Source: an uncultured Parabacteroides sp.
GTDB taxonomy: Bacteria; Bacteroidota; Bacteroidia; Bacteroidales; Tannerellaceae
Length of the DNA: 64,000 bases
NCBI GenBank assembly: GCA_937894065.1
Contig: CALCST010000030.1
Location: 62,001-126,000, forward strand
Direction of reading: 5' to 3'
Shown: positions 43,218 to 52,622 of the stretch, piece after piece
Numbering within the stretch: position 1 is the stretch's first letter
How the letters are laid out: each line of letters begins with the position of its first letter
Program-made: the position numbers and the translations under genes
Notes under the pieces: generated by a model
What the model was told of the DNA's origin: nothing
The model's database searches: none
Seen by the model: the letters and a program-made list of their open reading frames with translations, nothing else

Positions 43218-43910
43218 ATGTGGTTACTTAATTCTTCTATTGGAAGGAAACTGGTAATGAGTATTTCCGGTCTCTTCCTTATTCTGTTTTTATTGTTCCA
43301 CCTGTCGATGAACATTGCGGCAGTATTTTCAGGAGAAGCATACAACTTGGTATGTTCTTTGTTGGGAGCAAACTGGTATGCTGTGGCTGCAACATTGGTT
43401 TTGGCTGCAGGTGTAGTTGTTCACTTTGTTTATGCATGGTTGCTTACAGTGCAGAACCGTAAGGCTCGCGGTAATGACCGTTATGCATTGAACTCACGTC
43501 CGAAAGGCGTTGAATGGGCATCACAGAACATGTTCGTGTTGGGTTTGATCGTGATTCTTTTCATGGTTCTTCACTTCTCACAGTTCTGGTATAAGATGAT
43601 GTTCGCTGAATTGATCGGCCATCACGAAGTGGCTCTTGGTTCTGCTATGGTTTCTCCTCAGGACGGTGCAGCATTCATCAACTATTACTTCCAGGGTAAC
43701 ATTGTAATCACTGTACTTTATTTGGTATGGTATGCAGCATTGTGGTTCCACTTGACTCACGGTTTCTGGTCAGCAATCCACACTTTGGGTTGGAGCAACA
43801 CAATTTGGTTGAACCGTTGGGAATGCATCTCTAAATGGGTTGCTACAATCATCTGCGGTGCATTTGCTGTGATTACAATTATATTCTATTTGAATGGAGT
43901 AGGAGCGTAA
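43218..43910 (+). CDS. frdC: Fumarate reductase/succinate dehydrogenase cytochrome b subunit
   Basis: This diheme membrane anchor passes electrons between menaquinol and the FeS subunit. The start is set at ATG 43218 (MWLLNSSIGRKLVMSISG); the GTG at 43170 would add 16 residues with no family match. The 230-residue protein has five helices with His residues in FLLFHLSMN, VVHFVYAW, VLHFSQFW and LTHGFWSAIH that can ligate two hemes. This matches the single-anchor, five-helix type (Wolinella/Bacteroides-like). In Bacteroides the complex reduces fumarate to succinate, the main respiratory end reaction. Confidence 0.92.
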   Translation: MWLLNSSIGRKLVMSISGLFLILFLLFHLSMNIAAVFSGEAYNLVCSLLGANWYAVAATLVLAAGVVVHFVYAWLLTVQNRKARGNDRYALNSRPKGVEWASQNMFVLGLIVILFMVLHFSQFWYKMMFAELIGHHEVALGSAMVSPQDGAAFINYYFQGNIVITVLYLVWYAALWFHLTHGFWSAIHTLGWSNTIWLNRWECISKWVATIICGAFAVITIIFYLNGVGA

Positions 43911-43919
43911 AATTAAAGT

Positions 43920-43982
43920 AGACAAGGCAACAGTAAACAAGATACAAGGTTGATAATCTTGTTAACTCGTCAACTTGTCAAC
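43920..43982. repeat. TTGACAAG dispersed element between frdC and frdA
   Basis: AGACAAGGCAACAG and ACAAGATACAAGG opposed by CTTGTTAACTCGTCAACTTG. It lies inside a presumed operon, so it should be in the mRNA between two coding regions. Confidence 0.7.
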
Positions 43983-44005
43983 TGATAAACTTAAAAATAA
44001 ATTAT

Positions 44006-45949
44006 ATGACTCAGATAAATTCAAAAATCCCTCAGGGCCCTTTGGCTGAGAAGTGGAAAAATTATAAAGATCACCAGAAATTGGTGAACCCGGCAAATAA
44101 ACGCCGTTTGGATATCATCGTTGTTGGTACAGGTTTGGCTGGTGCTTCAGCTGCTGCATCATTGGCAGAAATGGGATTCAACGTGTTGAACTTCTGTATT
44201 CAGGACTCTCCACGTCGTGCTCACTCAATTGCTGCACAGGGTGGTATCAATGCTGCTAAGAACTATCAGAATGATGGTGACTCAGTTTACCGTTTGTTCT
44301 ACGATACAATCAAGGGTGGTGACTACCGTGCACGTGAAGCAAACGTATATCGTTTGGCTGAAGTGTCAAATTCTATCATCGACCAGTGCGTAGCTCAGGG
44401 TGTTCCTTTCGCTCGTGAATATGGTGGTTTGTTGGATAACCGTTCATTCGGTGGTGCTCAGGTATCGCGTACGTTCTATGCCCGCGGTCAGACCGGTCAG
44501 CAGTTGCTTTTGGGTGCTTATTCTGCATTGAGCCGCCAGATTGGTTTGGGTAAAGTTAAGATGTATACTCGTCACGAAATGTTGGACGTTGTTAAAGTTG
44601 ACGGTCGTGCTCGTGGTATCATCGCTCGTAACTTGGTTACAGGTGCTATCGAACGTTATGCTGCTCACGCAGTAGTTGTTGCAACAGGTGGTTATGTAAA
44701 TACATTCTTCTTGTCAACAAACGCTATGGCATCAAACGGTTCTGCAGCATGGCAGTGCTACAAGAAAGGTGCATACTTCGCAAACCCATGTATGGTTCAG
44801 ATTCACCCAACTTGTATCCCTGTTAAAGGTGACTATCAGTCAAAATTGACTTTGATGTCAGAATCTTTGCGTAACGATGGTCGTATCTGGGTTCCTAAGA
44901 AACTTGAAGATGCAAAAGCATTGCAGGCTGGAACTAAGAAAGGTAAAGATATTCCTGAAGAAGACCGTGACTATTACTTGGAACGCCGTTATCCTGCATT
45001 CGGTAACTTGGTTCCTCGTGACGTTGCATCACGTGCTGCTAAAGAACGTTGTGACGCTGGTTTCGGTGTAAACAACACAGGTTTGGCTGTATTCCTTGAC
45101 TTCTCTGACGCTATCAAACGTCTTGGTAAGGATGTGGTTAAACAGAAATATGGTAACTTGTTCGATATGTACGAAGAAATTACCAACGATGATCCATATG
45201 AAACTCCAATGATGATCTATCCTGCATTGCACTATTCAATGGGTGGTCTTTGGGTTGACTATGAATTGCAGACTTCTATTCCTGGTTTGTTCGCTATTGG
45301 TGAAGCTAACTTCTCTGACCACGGTGCTAACCGTTTGGGTGCATCTGCATTGATGCAGGGATTGGCTGACGGTTACTTCGTATTGCCATATACAATCCAG
45401 AACTATCTTGCAGACCAGATTCAGGTTCCTCGTTTCAGCACAGACCTTCCGGAATTTGTTGAAGCTGAAAAAGCTATCAAGGCTCGTATCCAGAAGTTGA
45501 TGAGCATCAAGGGTAAAGAATCTGTAGATTCAATCCACCGCAAACTTGGTCATATCATGTGGGAACATATCGGTATGGCTCGTGATGAAAAAGGTTTGCA
45601 GGAAGCTATCGAAATGTTGAAAGACTTGAAGAAGGAATTCTGGAGCAATGTATATGTTCCTGGTGATCCAGAAAACTTGAATGTCGAATTGGAAAAAGCT
45701 TTGCGTTTGGCTGACTTTATCGAAATCGGTACTTTGATGGCTCGTGATGCTTTGAACCGTGCTGAATCTTGTGGTGGTCACTTCCGTACAGAACACCAGA
45801 CTGAAGAAGGTGAAGCATTGCGCCACGACGACAAGTTCATGTATGTAGCTTGTTGGGAATATCAGGGTGAAGACAAAGATCCTGTTATGCTCAAGGAAGA
45901 TTTGAACTATGAGTTTGTGGTTCCTCAGACACGTAATTACAAAAAGTAA
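44006..45949 (+). CDS. frdA: Fumarate reductase/succinate dehydrogenase flavoprotein subunit
   Basis: The 647-residue flavoprotein carries the active site. The FAD dinucleotide motif [20 protein letters not shown] is near 32-51. The covalent-FAD site is [13 protein letters not shown] near 72-84 (His is the flavin attachment residue). Substrate-binding elements include QIHPTC and [18 protein letters not shown]. It continues to the end with the C-terminal helical domain. Codon use is strongly biased (GGT, CGT, GCT), as in highly expressed genes. Direction of catalysis cannot be told from sequence. Confidence 0.96.
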   Translation: MTQINSKIPQGPLAEKWKNYKDHQKLVNPANKRRLDIIVVGTGLAGASAAASLAEMGFNVLNFCIQDSPRRAHSIAAQGGINAAKNYQNDGDSVYRLFYDTIKGGDYRAREANVYRLAEVSNSIIDQCVAQGVPFAREYGGLLDNRSFGGAQVSRTFYARGQTGQQLLLGAYSALSRQIGLGKVKMYTRHEMLDVVKVDGRARGIIARNLVTGAIERYAAHAVVVATGGYVNTFFLSTNAMASNGSAAWQCYKKGAYFANPCMVQIHPTCIPVKGDYQSKLTLMSESLRNDGRIWVPKKLEDAKALQAGTKKGKDIPEEDRDYYLERRYPAFGNLVPRDVASRAAKERCDAGFGVNNTGLAVFLDFSDAIKRLGKDVVKQKYGNLFDMYEEITNDDPYETPMMIYPALHYSMGGLWVDYELQTSIPGLFAIGEANFSDHGANRLGASALMQGLADGYFVLPYTIQNYLADQIQVPRFSTDLPEFVEAEKAIKARIQKLMSIKGKESVDSIHRKLGHIMWEHIGMARDEKGLQEAIEMLKDLKKEFWSNVYVPGDPENLNVELEKALRLADFIEIGTLMARDALNRAESCGGHFRTEHQTEEGEALRHDDKFMYVACWEYQGEDKDPVMLKEDLNYEFVVPQTRNYKK

Positions 45950-46042
45950 GTTTGTAAGTTTATAAGTTTTATAGAACTTAAAAACTCAATAACAGTAAAA
46001 CTTAAAAACTAATAAACTAAAAAACTTAAAAACTAAAAAAGT

Positions 46043-46798
46043 ATGGACAAAGATATAAAAGTAACGCTTAAAGTTTGGCGTCAAAGAGGTCCTAAAGAAA
46101 AAGGACAGTTCGAGACTTACCAAATCGACAAAATCAATCAGAGTGTTTCTTTCTTGGAAATGTTGGACATTTTGAATGAGCGTTTGGTTAGCGAAGGAAA
46201 AGAACCAATTGTATTCGATCACGACTGCCGTGAAGGTATCTGCGGTATGTGTTCATTGTATGTAAACGGTCATCCTCATGGACCTGCAACAGGTGCAACA
46301 ACTTGCCAGTTGTATATGCGTCGTTTCCATGATGGCGAAACTATTACTATCGAACCGTGGCGTTCTGCAGGTTTCCCTGTAATCCGCGACTTGATGGTTG
46401 ACCGTTCTGCTTATGATAAAATCATGCAGGCTGGTGGTTTCGTATCTGTAAACACAGGTGGTGTTCCTGATGCTAATGCAATTCCAATTCCTAAGAAAGA
46501 TGCTGACTTGGCAATGGATGCTGCTGCTTGTATCGGTTGTGGTGCTTGTGCTGCTGCATGTAAGAATGGTTCAGCTATGTTGTTCGTTTCTGCTAAAGTA
46601 AGCCAGTTGGCATTGTTGCCACAGGGTCGTGTTGAAGCTGCTCGCCGTGCTAAGGCAATGGTTGCTAAAATGGACGAACTTGGTTTCGGTAACTGTACTA
46701 ACACTCGTGCTTGCGAAATGGAATGTCCTAAGAACATTTCTGTTAGCAACATCGCTCGCTTGAACCGTGAGTTCTTGAAAGCTAAATTGAAAGACTAA
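46043..46798 (+). CDS. frdB: Fumarate reductase/succinate dehydrogenase iron-sulfur subunit
   Basis: The 251-residue FeS subunit links the flavoprotein to the membrane anchor. The [2Fe-2S] ligands are in [16 protein letters not shown] (about 65-80) and TTCQLYM. The second half has [14 protein letters not shown] (about 161-174) and [12 protein letters not shown] for the [4Fe-4S] and [3Fe-4S] or [4Fe-4S] centres. It is preceded by an unusually long AAACTTA-type leader (45955-46042) and followed by a strong terminator. Confidence 0.96.
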   Translation: MDKDIKVTLKVWRQRGPKEKGQFETYQIDKINQSVSFLEMLDILNERLVSEGKEPIVFDHDCREGICGMCSLYVNGHPHGPATGATTCQLYMRRFHDGETITIEPWRSAGFPVIRDLMVDRSAYDKIMQAGGFVSVNTGGVPDANAIPIPKKDADLAMDAAACIGCGACAAACKNGSAMLFVSAKVSQLALLPQGRVEAARRAKAMVAKMDELGFGNCTNTRACEMECPKNISVSNIARLNREFLKAKLKD

Positions 46799-46823
46799 TA
46801 TTATTGTCTTAGATATTTTTGTA

Positions 46824-46858
46824 AAGAGGCCTGGCTTTGTGCTGGGCCTCTTTTTTTT
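46824..46858 (+). terminator. Terminator of the fumarate reductase operon
   Basis: AAGAGGCC (46824-46831) pairs with GGCCTCTT (46845-46852) and is followed by a run of T. Confidence 0.9.
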
Positions 46859-46983
46859 GTAGGAGTTAAGGTGTTAAGGTGAATATGTTGGGGTGGTAAT
46901 ATCTTTCTATATATTTAGATAATATAGGATTCGTCTCAGCAAAAAATCAAGCAAGCTTATTTTTTTCTGCTTTCGACTTTCAC

Positions 46984-46991
46984 TATATTTG
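46984..46991 (+). promoter_or_regulatory. -7 element (TATATTTG) of the TPR-regulator gene
   Basis: Consensus TAnnTTTG, 36 bp before ATG 47027. The -33 position holds TTTC rather than TTTG. Confidence 0.6.
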
Positions 46992-47026
46992 TTTTTCGTT
47001 AAAAACAATAAGCAGTTCCATTCGGT

Positions 47027-48772
47027 ATGAGGTTGGTGTATTCGGTTCTTATCTTGCTGTGCATATGTTTGATGTCCGGTTGTCTGTCGGAGAGTGAGCG
47101 CGAGGCTATCCGTCTTATGGATCGGGCCGAATCCTTGTTACAGTCCGACCCGCATGGGGCTTATGAGGTGTTGGATAGTATACCTTTTCCAGATGAGTTA
47201 CATGATAAGAATTTAAGTCGGTGGTGTTTGATGATGATTCATCTTTCAGATACAATTAATACACGGTTCCCTTATCTTCCTCAAGTAAAGCGGATGTGTA
47301 ATTATGTACAAAAGAATGGAACTACTAAAGAACAAGTACGTGCATTGCTACATTTAGGAAAATGTTATAGTGATAATTTGGATTTCGAACAAGCAATTAT
47401 AACTTACTCTGAAGCATTTGTAAAGAGTTCAGAGTCTAAAAATTGGGGACAAGCCGGTTATGTCGTTAGTCATATGGGGGATGTATATCAATTTCAAGAG
47501 CTTTATTTTGAAGCAATACAGAAATATCTTCAGGCTGCTGTTTTTTTTCAGAAAGCGGGAAATTTTCGCAGTCAAGCGATAGCTTGGGTAGAAGCGAGCC
47601 GTAATTATGTATTGTCTGATTCTTTGGATATAGCTTTGGCTTATATGCATCGTGCTGATAGTTTAATTTCGATATACGGCGACTCAACGGATATGGCTGT
47701 TGTTTTTAATGGTTTAGGAAATATATACAAAGCTCAGAAAGAATACTCATTAGCAGAGTTATATTATAAAAAAAGTATAGCCTATGACTCTCAAGAATCT
47801 GCTCCTGATAATTTGGCATTGGCTGATTTATTCCTTTTGCAGGGTAATTTAGAAAAAGCTCGTTATTATCATATATTAGCAAATGTTCCTTCTGAAAACC
47901 CAGAAACTCCTCTTGAATGGCTTTATCAATCTTATCAGATAGAACAAAAAGCAGGAAATGTTACAGTGGCTTTGAGCTGTTTGGAACAATACATAGAAGC
48001 TACGGATAGTATTATGGTTATCAAACAGAATGTGAATATCCAAGGGAAAGAAGATTTATATAAATATAATCGTATATTGACAAATAATCAGCTTCTGAAG
48101 ATTCGTCAAAAAGACCAGATGGTGATATTCTTGTTTGTCGCTTTTTCTTTTGTACTTAGTATTATATTGATATTGTTGAGACTAAAATCTAGGAATCTGG
48201 ATTTGATACGAAAAGAGAAAGAAATACTTAATTTGAAAAATCATTTATATGAAGTAGAGTGTGATTTGAATACTCTTTCAAAAGAACTGGAGAGTCATAA
48301 GGAACAAATAGATATACAAAAGGGACAATTATCTAAAAGAGTAGAAGATTTATATCAGCAGAAAATTGAAGAGATAGAAATTATCCGAAAACAAATACAG
48401 GAAAGAAATTGGGATTTATTGGAAAGTTCTGCTATAACTCGTAAAGTAAAGAAATTGTCACAAAAGTTGATTCCTAATGCAAATGAATCGCCTTTGACGG
48501 AAAAAGATTGGAATGCCATCTACAAGCTCCTTGATTCCTTGTATCCGAGTCTGGATGCTGTTTTAAGTCGGCACGGTTTGACTCTTACCGAGAAGAAATA
48601 CGCATATTTATCTTTCTTCCGTTTGGAAGATAAACAGGAGGCTATCCTATTGGCTGTAGAAGCCGGCACACCCAAGAAATACCACAACCGTATCCGCCAG
48701 AAATTAGGAATCAACCGGATGGAAGAGAAGGTTTACCTTTATCTGGCCCGCCATTCCCAAGCTTTATCCTAA
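47027..48772 (+). CDS. TPR membrane lipoprotein with C-terminal HTH-like domain (putative regulator)
   Basis: The 581-residue protein has the same plan as the gene at 25008. It has a lipobox (LMSGC, Cys19), TPR-like helices over residues 25-345 (AEYLYYKKS and AGYVVSHMGDVYQFQELYFE repeats), one membrane helix at about 365-386 (MVIFLFVAFSFVLSIILILL) and a long coiled coil (388-475). The C-terminal domain (about 505-581) is HTH-like: LTLTEKKYAYLSFFRLEDKQ then EAGTPKKYHNRIRQKLGIN. A lipidated Cys and a membrane helix on the same chain would put the TPR part in the periplasm and the HTH in the cytoplasm. A barrel gene follows. Confidence 0.7.
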   Translation: MRLVYSVLILLCICLMSGCLSESEREAIRLMDRAESLLQSDPHGAYEVLDSIPFPDELHDKNLSRWCLMMIHLSDTINTRFPYLPQVKRMCNYVQKNGTTKEQVRALLHLGKCYSDNLDFEQAIITYSEAFVKSSESKNWGQAGYVVSHMGDVYQFQELYFEAIQKYLQAAVFFQKAGNFRSQAIAWVEASRNYVLSDSLDIALAYMHRADSLISIYGDSTDMAVVFNGLGNIYKAQKEYSLAELYYKKSIAYDSQESAPDNLALADLFLLQGNLEKARYYHILANVPSENPETPLEWLYQSYQIEQKAGNVTVALSCLEQYIEATDSIMVIKQNVNIQGKEDLYKYNRILTNNQLLKIRQKDQMVIFLFVAFSFVLSIILILLRLKSRNLDLIRKEKEILNLKNHLYEVECDLNTLSKELESHKEQIDIQKGQLSKRVEDLYQQKIEEIEIIRKQIQERNWDLLESSAITRKVKKLSQKLIPNANESPLTEKDWNAIYKLLDSLYPSLDAVLSRHGLTLTEKKYAYLSFFRLEDKQEAILLAVEAGTPKKYHNRIRQKLGINRMEEKVYLYLARHSQALS

Positions 48773-48804
48773 GTTGCTGATTCTCGCTTTGTTTTTCCGG
48801 ATAT

Positions 48805-48882
48805 TGTCTACCTTTTAATTTTTATCGGATTGTAAATGATTGATACATAAAATATTCTTAATACTATCTGTCTACCTTTAAA
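48805..48882 (+). promoter_or_regulatory. Direct repeat TGTCTACCTTT upstream of the barrel gene
   Basis: TGTCTACCTTTTAA at 48805-48818 and TGTCTACCTTTAAA at 48869-48882, 64 bp apart. Each includes a TACCTTTT/A box close to a -7 element. They could be a regulator site pair or tandem promoters. Confidence 0.5.
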
Positions 48883-48977
48883 ACGCTGATTCCTTTTGTA
48901 GGTTCGGAATGTAGGGCTTTTTTTGCAGCTGTAATTTAAAAAACAAGGATATGAAGATTGTAAATAAATTCATTTTA

Positions 48978-49451
48978 ATGAAGAAACTGTTCTTATTACT
49001 GATTACTTGTTTAAGTACCGCTTTAACCTTCGCACAGACGAAGAGCATCGAGTTCGAACCTCGTGTCGGTACTTCTTTGCTTACGACATTCGATGGCGAT
49101 ATGAGTGTGGGTTATAATTTGGGCGGAATGGCTGCATTCCCGGTTACGGATAAATTTTATATTAACCCGGGAATCTCATTTTTTGCCACCCAAATGTCCG
49201 GCGAAGATGTGGCAGTTTTGCATATACCTGTTTATGCTTCTTACCGCATTCCGATACAGGAAAGCCGCTTGCGTCTAAATGTTGGGCCATATGCCCAGTT
49301 GGGTATGGCGTATGATTTCGGCCTTTCCGCCGAGGTTGGACTTGAATACAGAAGGTGGTACGGCGGGATCAATGCTTACCAGACTTTGTTGCTGGATGAG
49401 AATGCTACTTTCTTTGGTCTCTCGTTTGGTTATAAGTTCTTGTTGAAGTAA
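48978..49451 (+). CDS. Small outer-membrane beta-barrel protein
   Basis: Start ATG 48978 (MKKLFLLLITCLSTALTFAQ) gives a clean signal peptide with cleavage after FAQ. An ATG nine codons upstream is in frame but unnecessary. The 157-residue product has alternating strands (RVGTSLLTTFDGDMSVGYN, FYINPGISFF, RLRLNVGPYAQLGMAYDFG) and ends in the barrel signature FGLSFGYKFLLK. It is a paralogue of the protein at 33218. It lies 205 bp after the TPR regulator on the same strand and is the likely target of that regulator. Confidence 0.75.
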   Translation: MKKLFLLLITCLSTALTFAQTKSIEFEPRVGTSLLTTFDGDMSVGYNLGGMAAFPVTDKFYINPGISFFATQMSGEDVAVLHIPVYASYRIPIQESRLRLNVGPYAQLGMAYDFGLSAEVGLEYRRWYGGINAYQTLLLDENATFFGLSFGYKFLLK

Positions 49452-49483
49452 TTGATTTTAATAGAGAAGATAACAATATAAAG

Positions 49484-49516
49484 GCCCGGAAGTCGGAATA
49501 GGCTTCTGGGCTTTTT
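49484..49516 (+). terminator. Intrinsic terminator of the barrel gene
   Basis: GCCCGGAAG (49484-49492) pairs with CTTCTGGGC (49503-49511, one mismatch) followed by TTTTTC. Confidence 0.8.
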
Positions 49517-49675
49517 CTTTTGTTTTAGAAGATATATAAACTTTTGCTTATCCCTTTTGTGCGTCACGTCCTTTTCGGTCCAAAAGGTGGAGCATGGAGC
49601 TTTGGCAGAAGCGAGTTTGGTTTTTCCTTTGTAGGAGAAAGAAAAATTTGCCAGATATGCTTTGTGGTAAAACGA

Positions 49676-49715
49676 TAACCGAAAACGAACATTATTAGTG
49701 TTCGAAAACGGACAC
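49676..49715 (+). promoter_or_regulatory. Two activator-type dyads upstream of the efflux operon
   Basis: Dyad 2, GTGTTCGAAAACGGACAC (49698-49715), is an inverted repeat TGTTCG-N4-CGGACA. Dyad 1 (TAACCG-AAAA-CGAACA, 49676-49691) has one good arm. Their centres are 23 bp apart. Dyad 2 lies 64 bp from the -12 element, a usual place for NtrC-type enhancers. The same motif occurs before the TolC gene. Confidence 0.65.
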
Positions 49716-49756
49716 TTGTTATTTCACGTGTATTGTATTCCAGTTAGTTATGTTTT

Positions 49757-49772
49757 TGGCATAGGATTTGTA
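49757..49772 (+). promoter_or_regulatory. Sigma-54-like -24/-12 element of the efflux operon
   Basis: TGGCATAGGATTTGTA has GG at 49758-49759 and GT at 49770-49771 separated by 10 nt (consensus GG-N10-GC). It is one mismatch from the core at -12. The HlyD gene starts about 140 bp downstream, after an AAACTTA-type leader (49866-49912). The rest of the 49452-49912 gap holds the terminator and dyads. Confidence 0.55.
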
Positions 49773-49912
49773 AAAGAAGGAGTAGAGAATTCTTGGAAAT
49801 TGAAAATTGAAAATTAAAAATTGAAAACAAAATTTCTGAGTTCTCTTTTTTTCTGTGTTGAAAAATAAACTCAAAAACTTAAAAACTCAAAAACTCAAAA
49901 ACTTAAAAATAT

Positions 49913-51160
49913 ATGGATCGCGAAATATCAAAAGAACAACGTGTTCGTGAACAAAGGAAAATATGGATAAAATGGGGAGGAGCTTTGCTTGCCGGAATTC
50001 TTGCTGTTGTCGGTATAATGAATTTTATGCAGCAGAGTTTGCAGGCTAAGGATTTGGTGTTTTCCGTTGTGGATGAAGGAAGCATAGATGTTTCAGTTAG
50101 TGCTTCCGGAAAAGTGGTGCCGGCTTTCGAGGAAATAATAAATTCTCCTATTAATTCCAGAATACTTGAGGTGTATAAAAAAGGTGGTGATTCTGTAGAT
50201 ATTGGAACTCCTATTCTGCGCCTGGACTTGCTAAGTGCAGAGAATGATTACAAGAAACAGCTCGACGAAGTGCAGATGAACCAATTGAAACTTGAGCAGC
50301 TCCGAATACAGAACAAAAGTAAACTTTCGGAGATGGAAATGCAATTGAAGGTTTCAAGGATGGAACTAAGCCGTAAGGCTGTTGAACTTAAGAATGAACA
50401 ATATCTTGACAGTCTTGGAGCGGGAACTACAGATAAAGTGCGTCAGGTGGAACTTGATTATAATGTCAGTAAACTGAAACTGGAAGAAGACGAACAAAAA
50501 TATATAAATGAACAGGCTACTGCTGATGCGGATTTGAAAGTGAAACAATTGGAGCTTAACATAGCACGCAAGAATCTTGAAGAGACCAAACGTACGCTTG
50601 ATGACGCACGTATTAAAGCTCCTAGAAAGGCAATCCTTACTTATGTTAATACAGAAATCGGTGCGCAGGTAGCTCAGGGAGAGAAGGTGGCTGTAGTGTC
50701 AGACTTGTCACATTTTAAGATTGAGGGAGAAATAGCAGATACATACGGAGATCGAATTGCTGCAGGTAGCCGTGCAATAGTTAAGATAGGAAAAGACGAA
50801 CTTGAAGGAGTGGTTACAGATATAACTCCATTATCAAAGAATGGTGTGATGGCTTTCTCAGTCCGTCTGGAGCAGGATAATCATAAACGACTACGTTCCG
50901 GTTTGAAAACAGACGTGTATGTATTGACTGCCGTTAAAGATGCAGTCAAGCGTATTGCTAACGGAAGTTATTATGTAGGTCCGGGTGAATATGAGTTGTT
51001 TGTACGTTCCGGAAACGAATTGTTGAAACGGAAAGTCCAGTTGGGTGACAGCAACTATGAACTGGTGGAAGTCGTCAGCGGACTTGAACCCGGAGATCAG
51101 GTTGTTGTATCGGATATGAGTAACTATAAGAATAAGAGAAAAATGAAATTAGATGAATAA
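49913..51160 (+). CDS. HlyD/MacA-type periplasmic adaptor
   Basis: This 415-residue membrane-fusion protein links an inner-membrane ABC transporter to a TolC channel. It has one N-terminal membrane anchor (about 22-43), a lipoyl-like split domain (VVPAFEEIINSPINSRILEV near 69-88 and TEIGAQVAQGEKVAVVSDL near 245-263), a coiled-coil hairpin between them (about 105-235) and a beta-barrel and membrane-proximal tail (GPGEYELFVRSG, GLEPGDQVVVSDMSNYKNK). It is the first gene of a set with eight FtsX-type permeases and one ATPase; TolC follows at 63537. Confidence 0.9.
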   Translation: MDREISKEQRVREQRKIWIKWGGALLAGILAVVGIMNFMQQSLQAKDLVFSVVDEGSIDVSVSASGKVVPAFEEIINSPINSRILEVYKKGGDSVDIGTPILRLDLLSAENDYKKQLDEVQMNQLKLEQLRIQNKSKLSEMEMQLKVSRMELSRKAVELKNEQYLDSLGAGTTDKVRQVELDYNVSKLKLEEDEQKYINEQATADADLKVKQLELNIARKNLEETKRTLDDARIKAPRKAILTYVNTEIGAQVAQGEKVAVVSDLSHFKIEGEIADTYGDRIAAGSRAIVKIGKDELEGVVTDITPLSKNGVMAFSVRLEQDNHKRLRSGLKTDVYVLTAVKDAVKRIANGSYYVGPGEYELFVRSGNELLKRKVQLGDSNYELVEVVSGLEPGDQVVVSDMSNYKNKRKMKLDE

Positions 51161-51230
51161 TGTGATGATGAATGAATAAGGATTCACTATCGGGCGAGGA
51201 GACGATGTGAATCGTACTCCTCGTCAATTC

Positions 51231-51296
51231 AGTTAACAAGTGAACAAGGCTTCAGATATAAGATTATTCCCTTGTCAACTTGTTAAGTCATCAACT
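51231..51296. repeat. TTGACAAG dispersed element, with upstream hairpin
   Basis: AGTTAACAAGTGAACAAGGC and CCTTGTCAACTTGTTAAG around TTCAGATATAAGATTATTC. A separate inverted repeat (GATTCAC/GTGAATC and CGAGGAG/CTCCTCG, 51180-51222) precedes it. It is followed by an AAACTTA leader to the start at 51334. Confidence 0.7.
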
Positions 51297-51333
51297 AATA
51301 AACTTAAAAAACTTACAAACTCAAAAATTCAAA

Positions 51334-52605
51334 ATGTTTAAACAATACATCAAACAGGCATTTCAAATGCTGAAAGAGAACCGGCTGGTAAGCTCAATCT
51401 CTATTATAGGAACGGCAATTTCCATCACGATGATTATGATGGTGGTGCTGGTGTTGCAGGTACAGGTGGCTAATTATTATCCGGAAGAACATCGTGACAG
51501 GATGTTGTTTGTGGAAGACGGAACCTGTGTGGAAAGTGAAGGTTCAAGAAATAACGGAAATATGTCAGATGAAGCAGTTCGAGAATGCTTCTATTCATTG
51601 AAGACACCGGAAGCTGTAACGGCTTATGCTCATGGAACAGAACCAGTATCAACTTTAGACAAACGTAATTATAAAGCGTACACCGTTAAAATGGTAGATA
51701 CTAATTTCTGGAAAATATTTTCATTCAATTTCATAAAAGGAGCACCTTTTACTGAAGCGGATTTTTCTTCAGGTATCAGACAAGTAGTCGTTACTGAATG
51801 GATGGCAAAGGAATTATTCGGAACAGTAGATGTAGTCGGTAAAGAAATAAAGCTCAATGCCGGTATAGGCCGTATTTGCGGAGTTGTTGAGAATGTAAGT
51901 AAGGCTGCTTCGTCTGCTTATGCGGATGTTTGGTTTCCTTATACGGCATGGCCTTTGTTGGAACAATCTCGTGAGTTGGAGAATATGTCAGGACGTTTCA
52001 GTGTAATTCTTTTGGCAAAGAAATCAAGTGACTTTGATTCCATCCGTAAAGAATTGGATCAGCAGATTGCCCGTTATAATGCTACAAAAGAAAATTATAA
52101 GATTTCGTTCTTTGAGAATCCGATTACCCAATGGGACAAAGCTATGGGGTCGGTAGGGCAGGCTTATGTTAAATGGAAAGATTTTTGGTTGGAAACGGGT
52201 GGCGCTATGCTTTTTCTGCTGCTTGTACCTGTTCTTAATTTACTTGGAGTTACACAATCCTCTATACGCAAACGTCAGGCAGAGATAGGCGTACGTAAAG
52301 CTTTTGGTGCGACAAGTGGGAAAATAGTTTCTCAGGTGTTGTATGAGAATGGAGTTATGTCTTTGATTGGTGGAATGTTTGGCTTGTGTCTCTCTTGGGC
52401 ATTGTTCCCATTATGTAAGGATTTTCTTCTGAAATCAAGTGATACAGCTCTTCGTGCAGAGATGCTATTCCGTCCGGAGGCATTTATTCTTGCATTACTT
52501 TTCTGTATGTTGATAAATTTTCTGTCGGCGGGTTTACCTGCATGGTGGATTTCACGCAAACCAATTTGTGATGCGCTGAAGAATGGTGAGGAAACAAATA
52601 AATAA
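51334..52605 (+). CDS. FtsX/MacB-type ABC permease, type A, pair 1
   Basis: This 423-residue protein has a MacB-like periplasmic core domain and FtsX fold. One membrane helix lies at about residues 21-44 (SSISIIGTAISITMIMMVVL), then a periplasmic domain of about 230 residues (EEHRDRMLFVE near the start), then three helices at the C-terminus (about 285-305, 345-365 and 385-405). VRKAFGA near 332 is the FtsX coupling helix. The start is ATG 51334; a TTG-type upstream start at 51280 lies in the repeat leader. Its partner is the type B permease that follows after 17 bp. Confidence 0.88.
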   Translation: MFKQYIKQAFQMLKENRLVSSISIIGTAISITMIMMVVLVLQVQVANYYPEEHRDRMLFVEDGTCVESEGSRNNGNMSDEAVRECFYSLKTPEAVTAYAHGTEPVSTLDKRNYKAYTVKMVDTNFWKIFSFNFIKGAPFTEADFSSGIRQVVVTEWMAKELFGTVDVVGKEIKLNAGIGRICGVVENVSKAASSAYADVWFPYTAWPLLEQSRELENMSGRFSVILLAKKSSDFDSIRKELDQQIARYNATKENYKISFFENPITQWDKAMGSVGQAYVKWKDFWLETGGAMLFLLLVPVLNLLGVTQSSIRKRQAEIGVRKAFGATSGKIVSQVLYENGVMSLIGGMFGLCLSWALFPLCKDFLLKSSDTALRAEMLFRPEAFILALLFCMLINFLSAGLPAWWISRKPICDALKNGEETNK

Positions 52606-52622
52606 CGATAAAATAAACTAAT

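Noticed and set aside
51280..51333. Upstream start of the first FtsX-type permease
   Set aside because: Residues 1-18 of that reading are the AAACTTA leader translated. Paralogues begin at the equivalent of ATG 51334.
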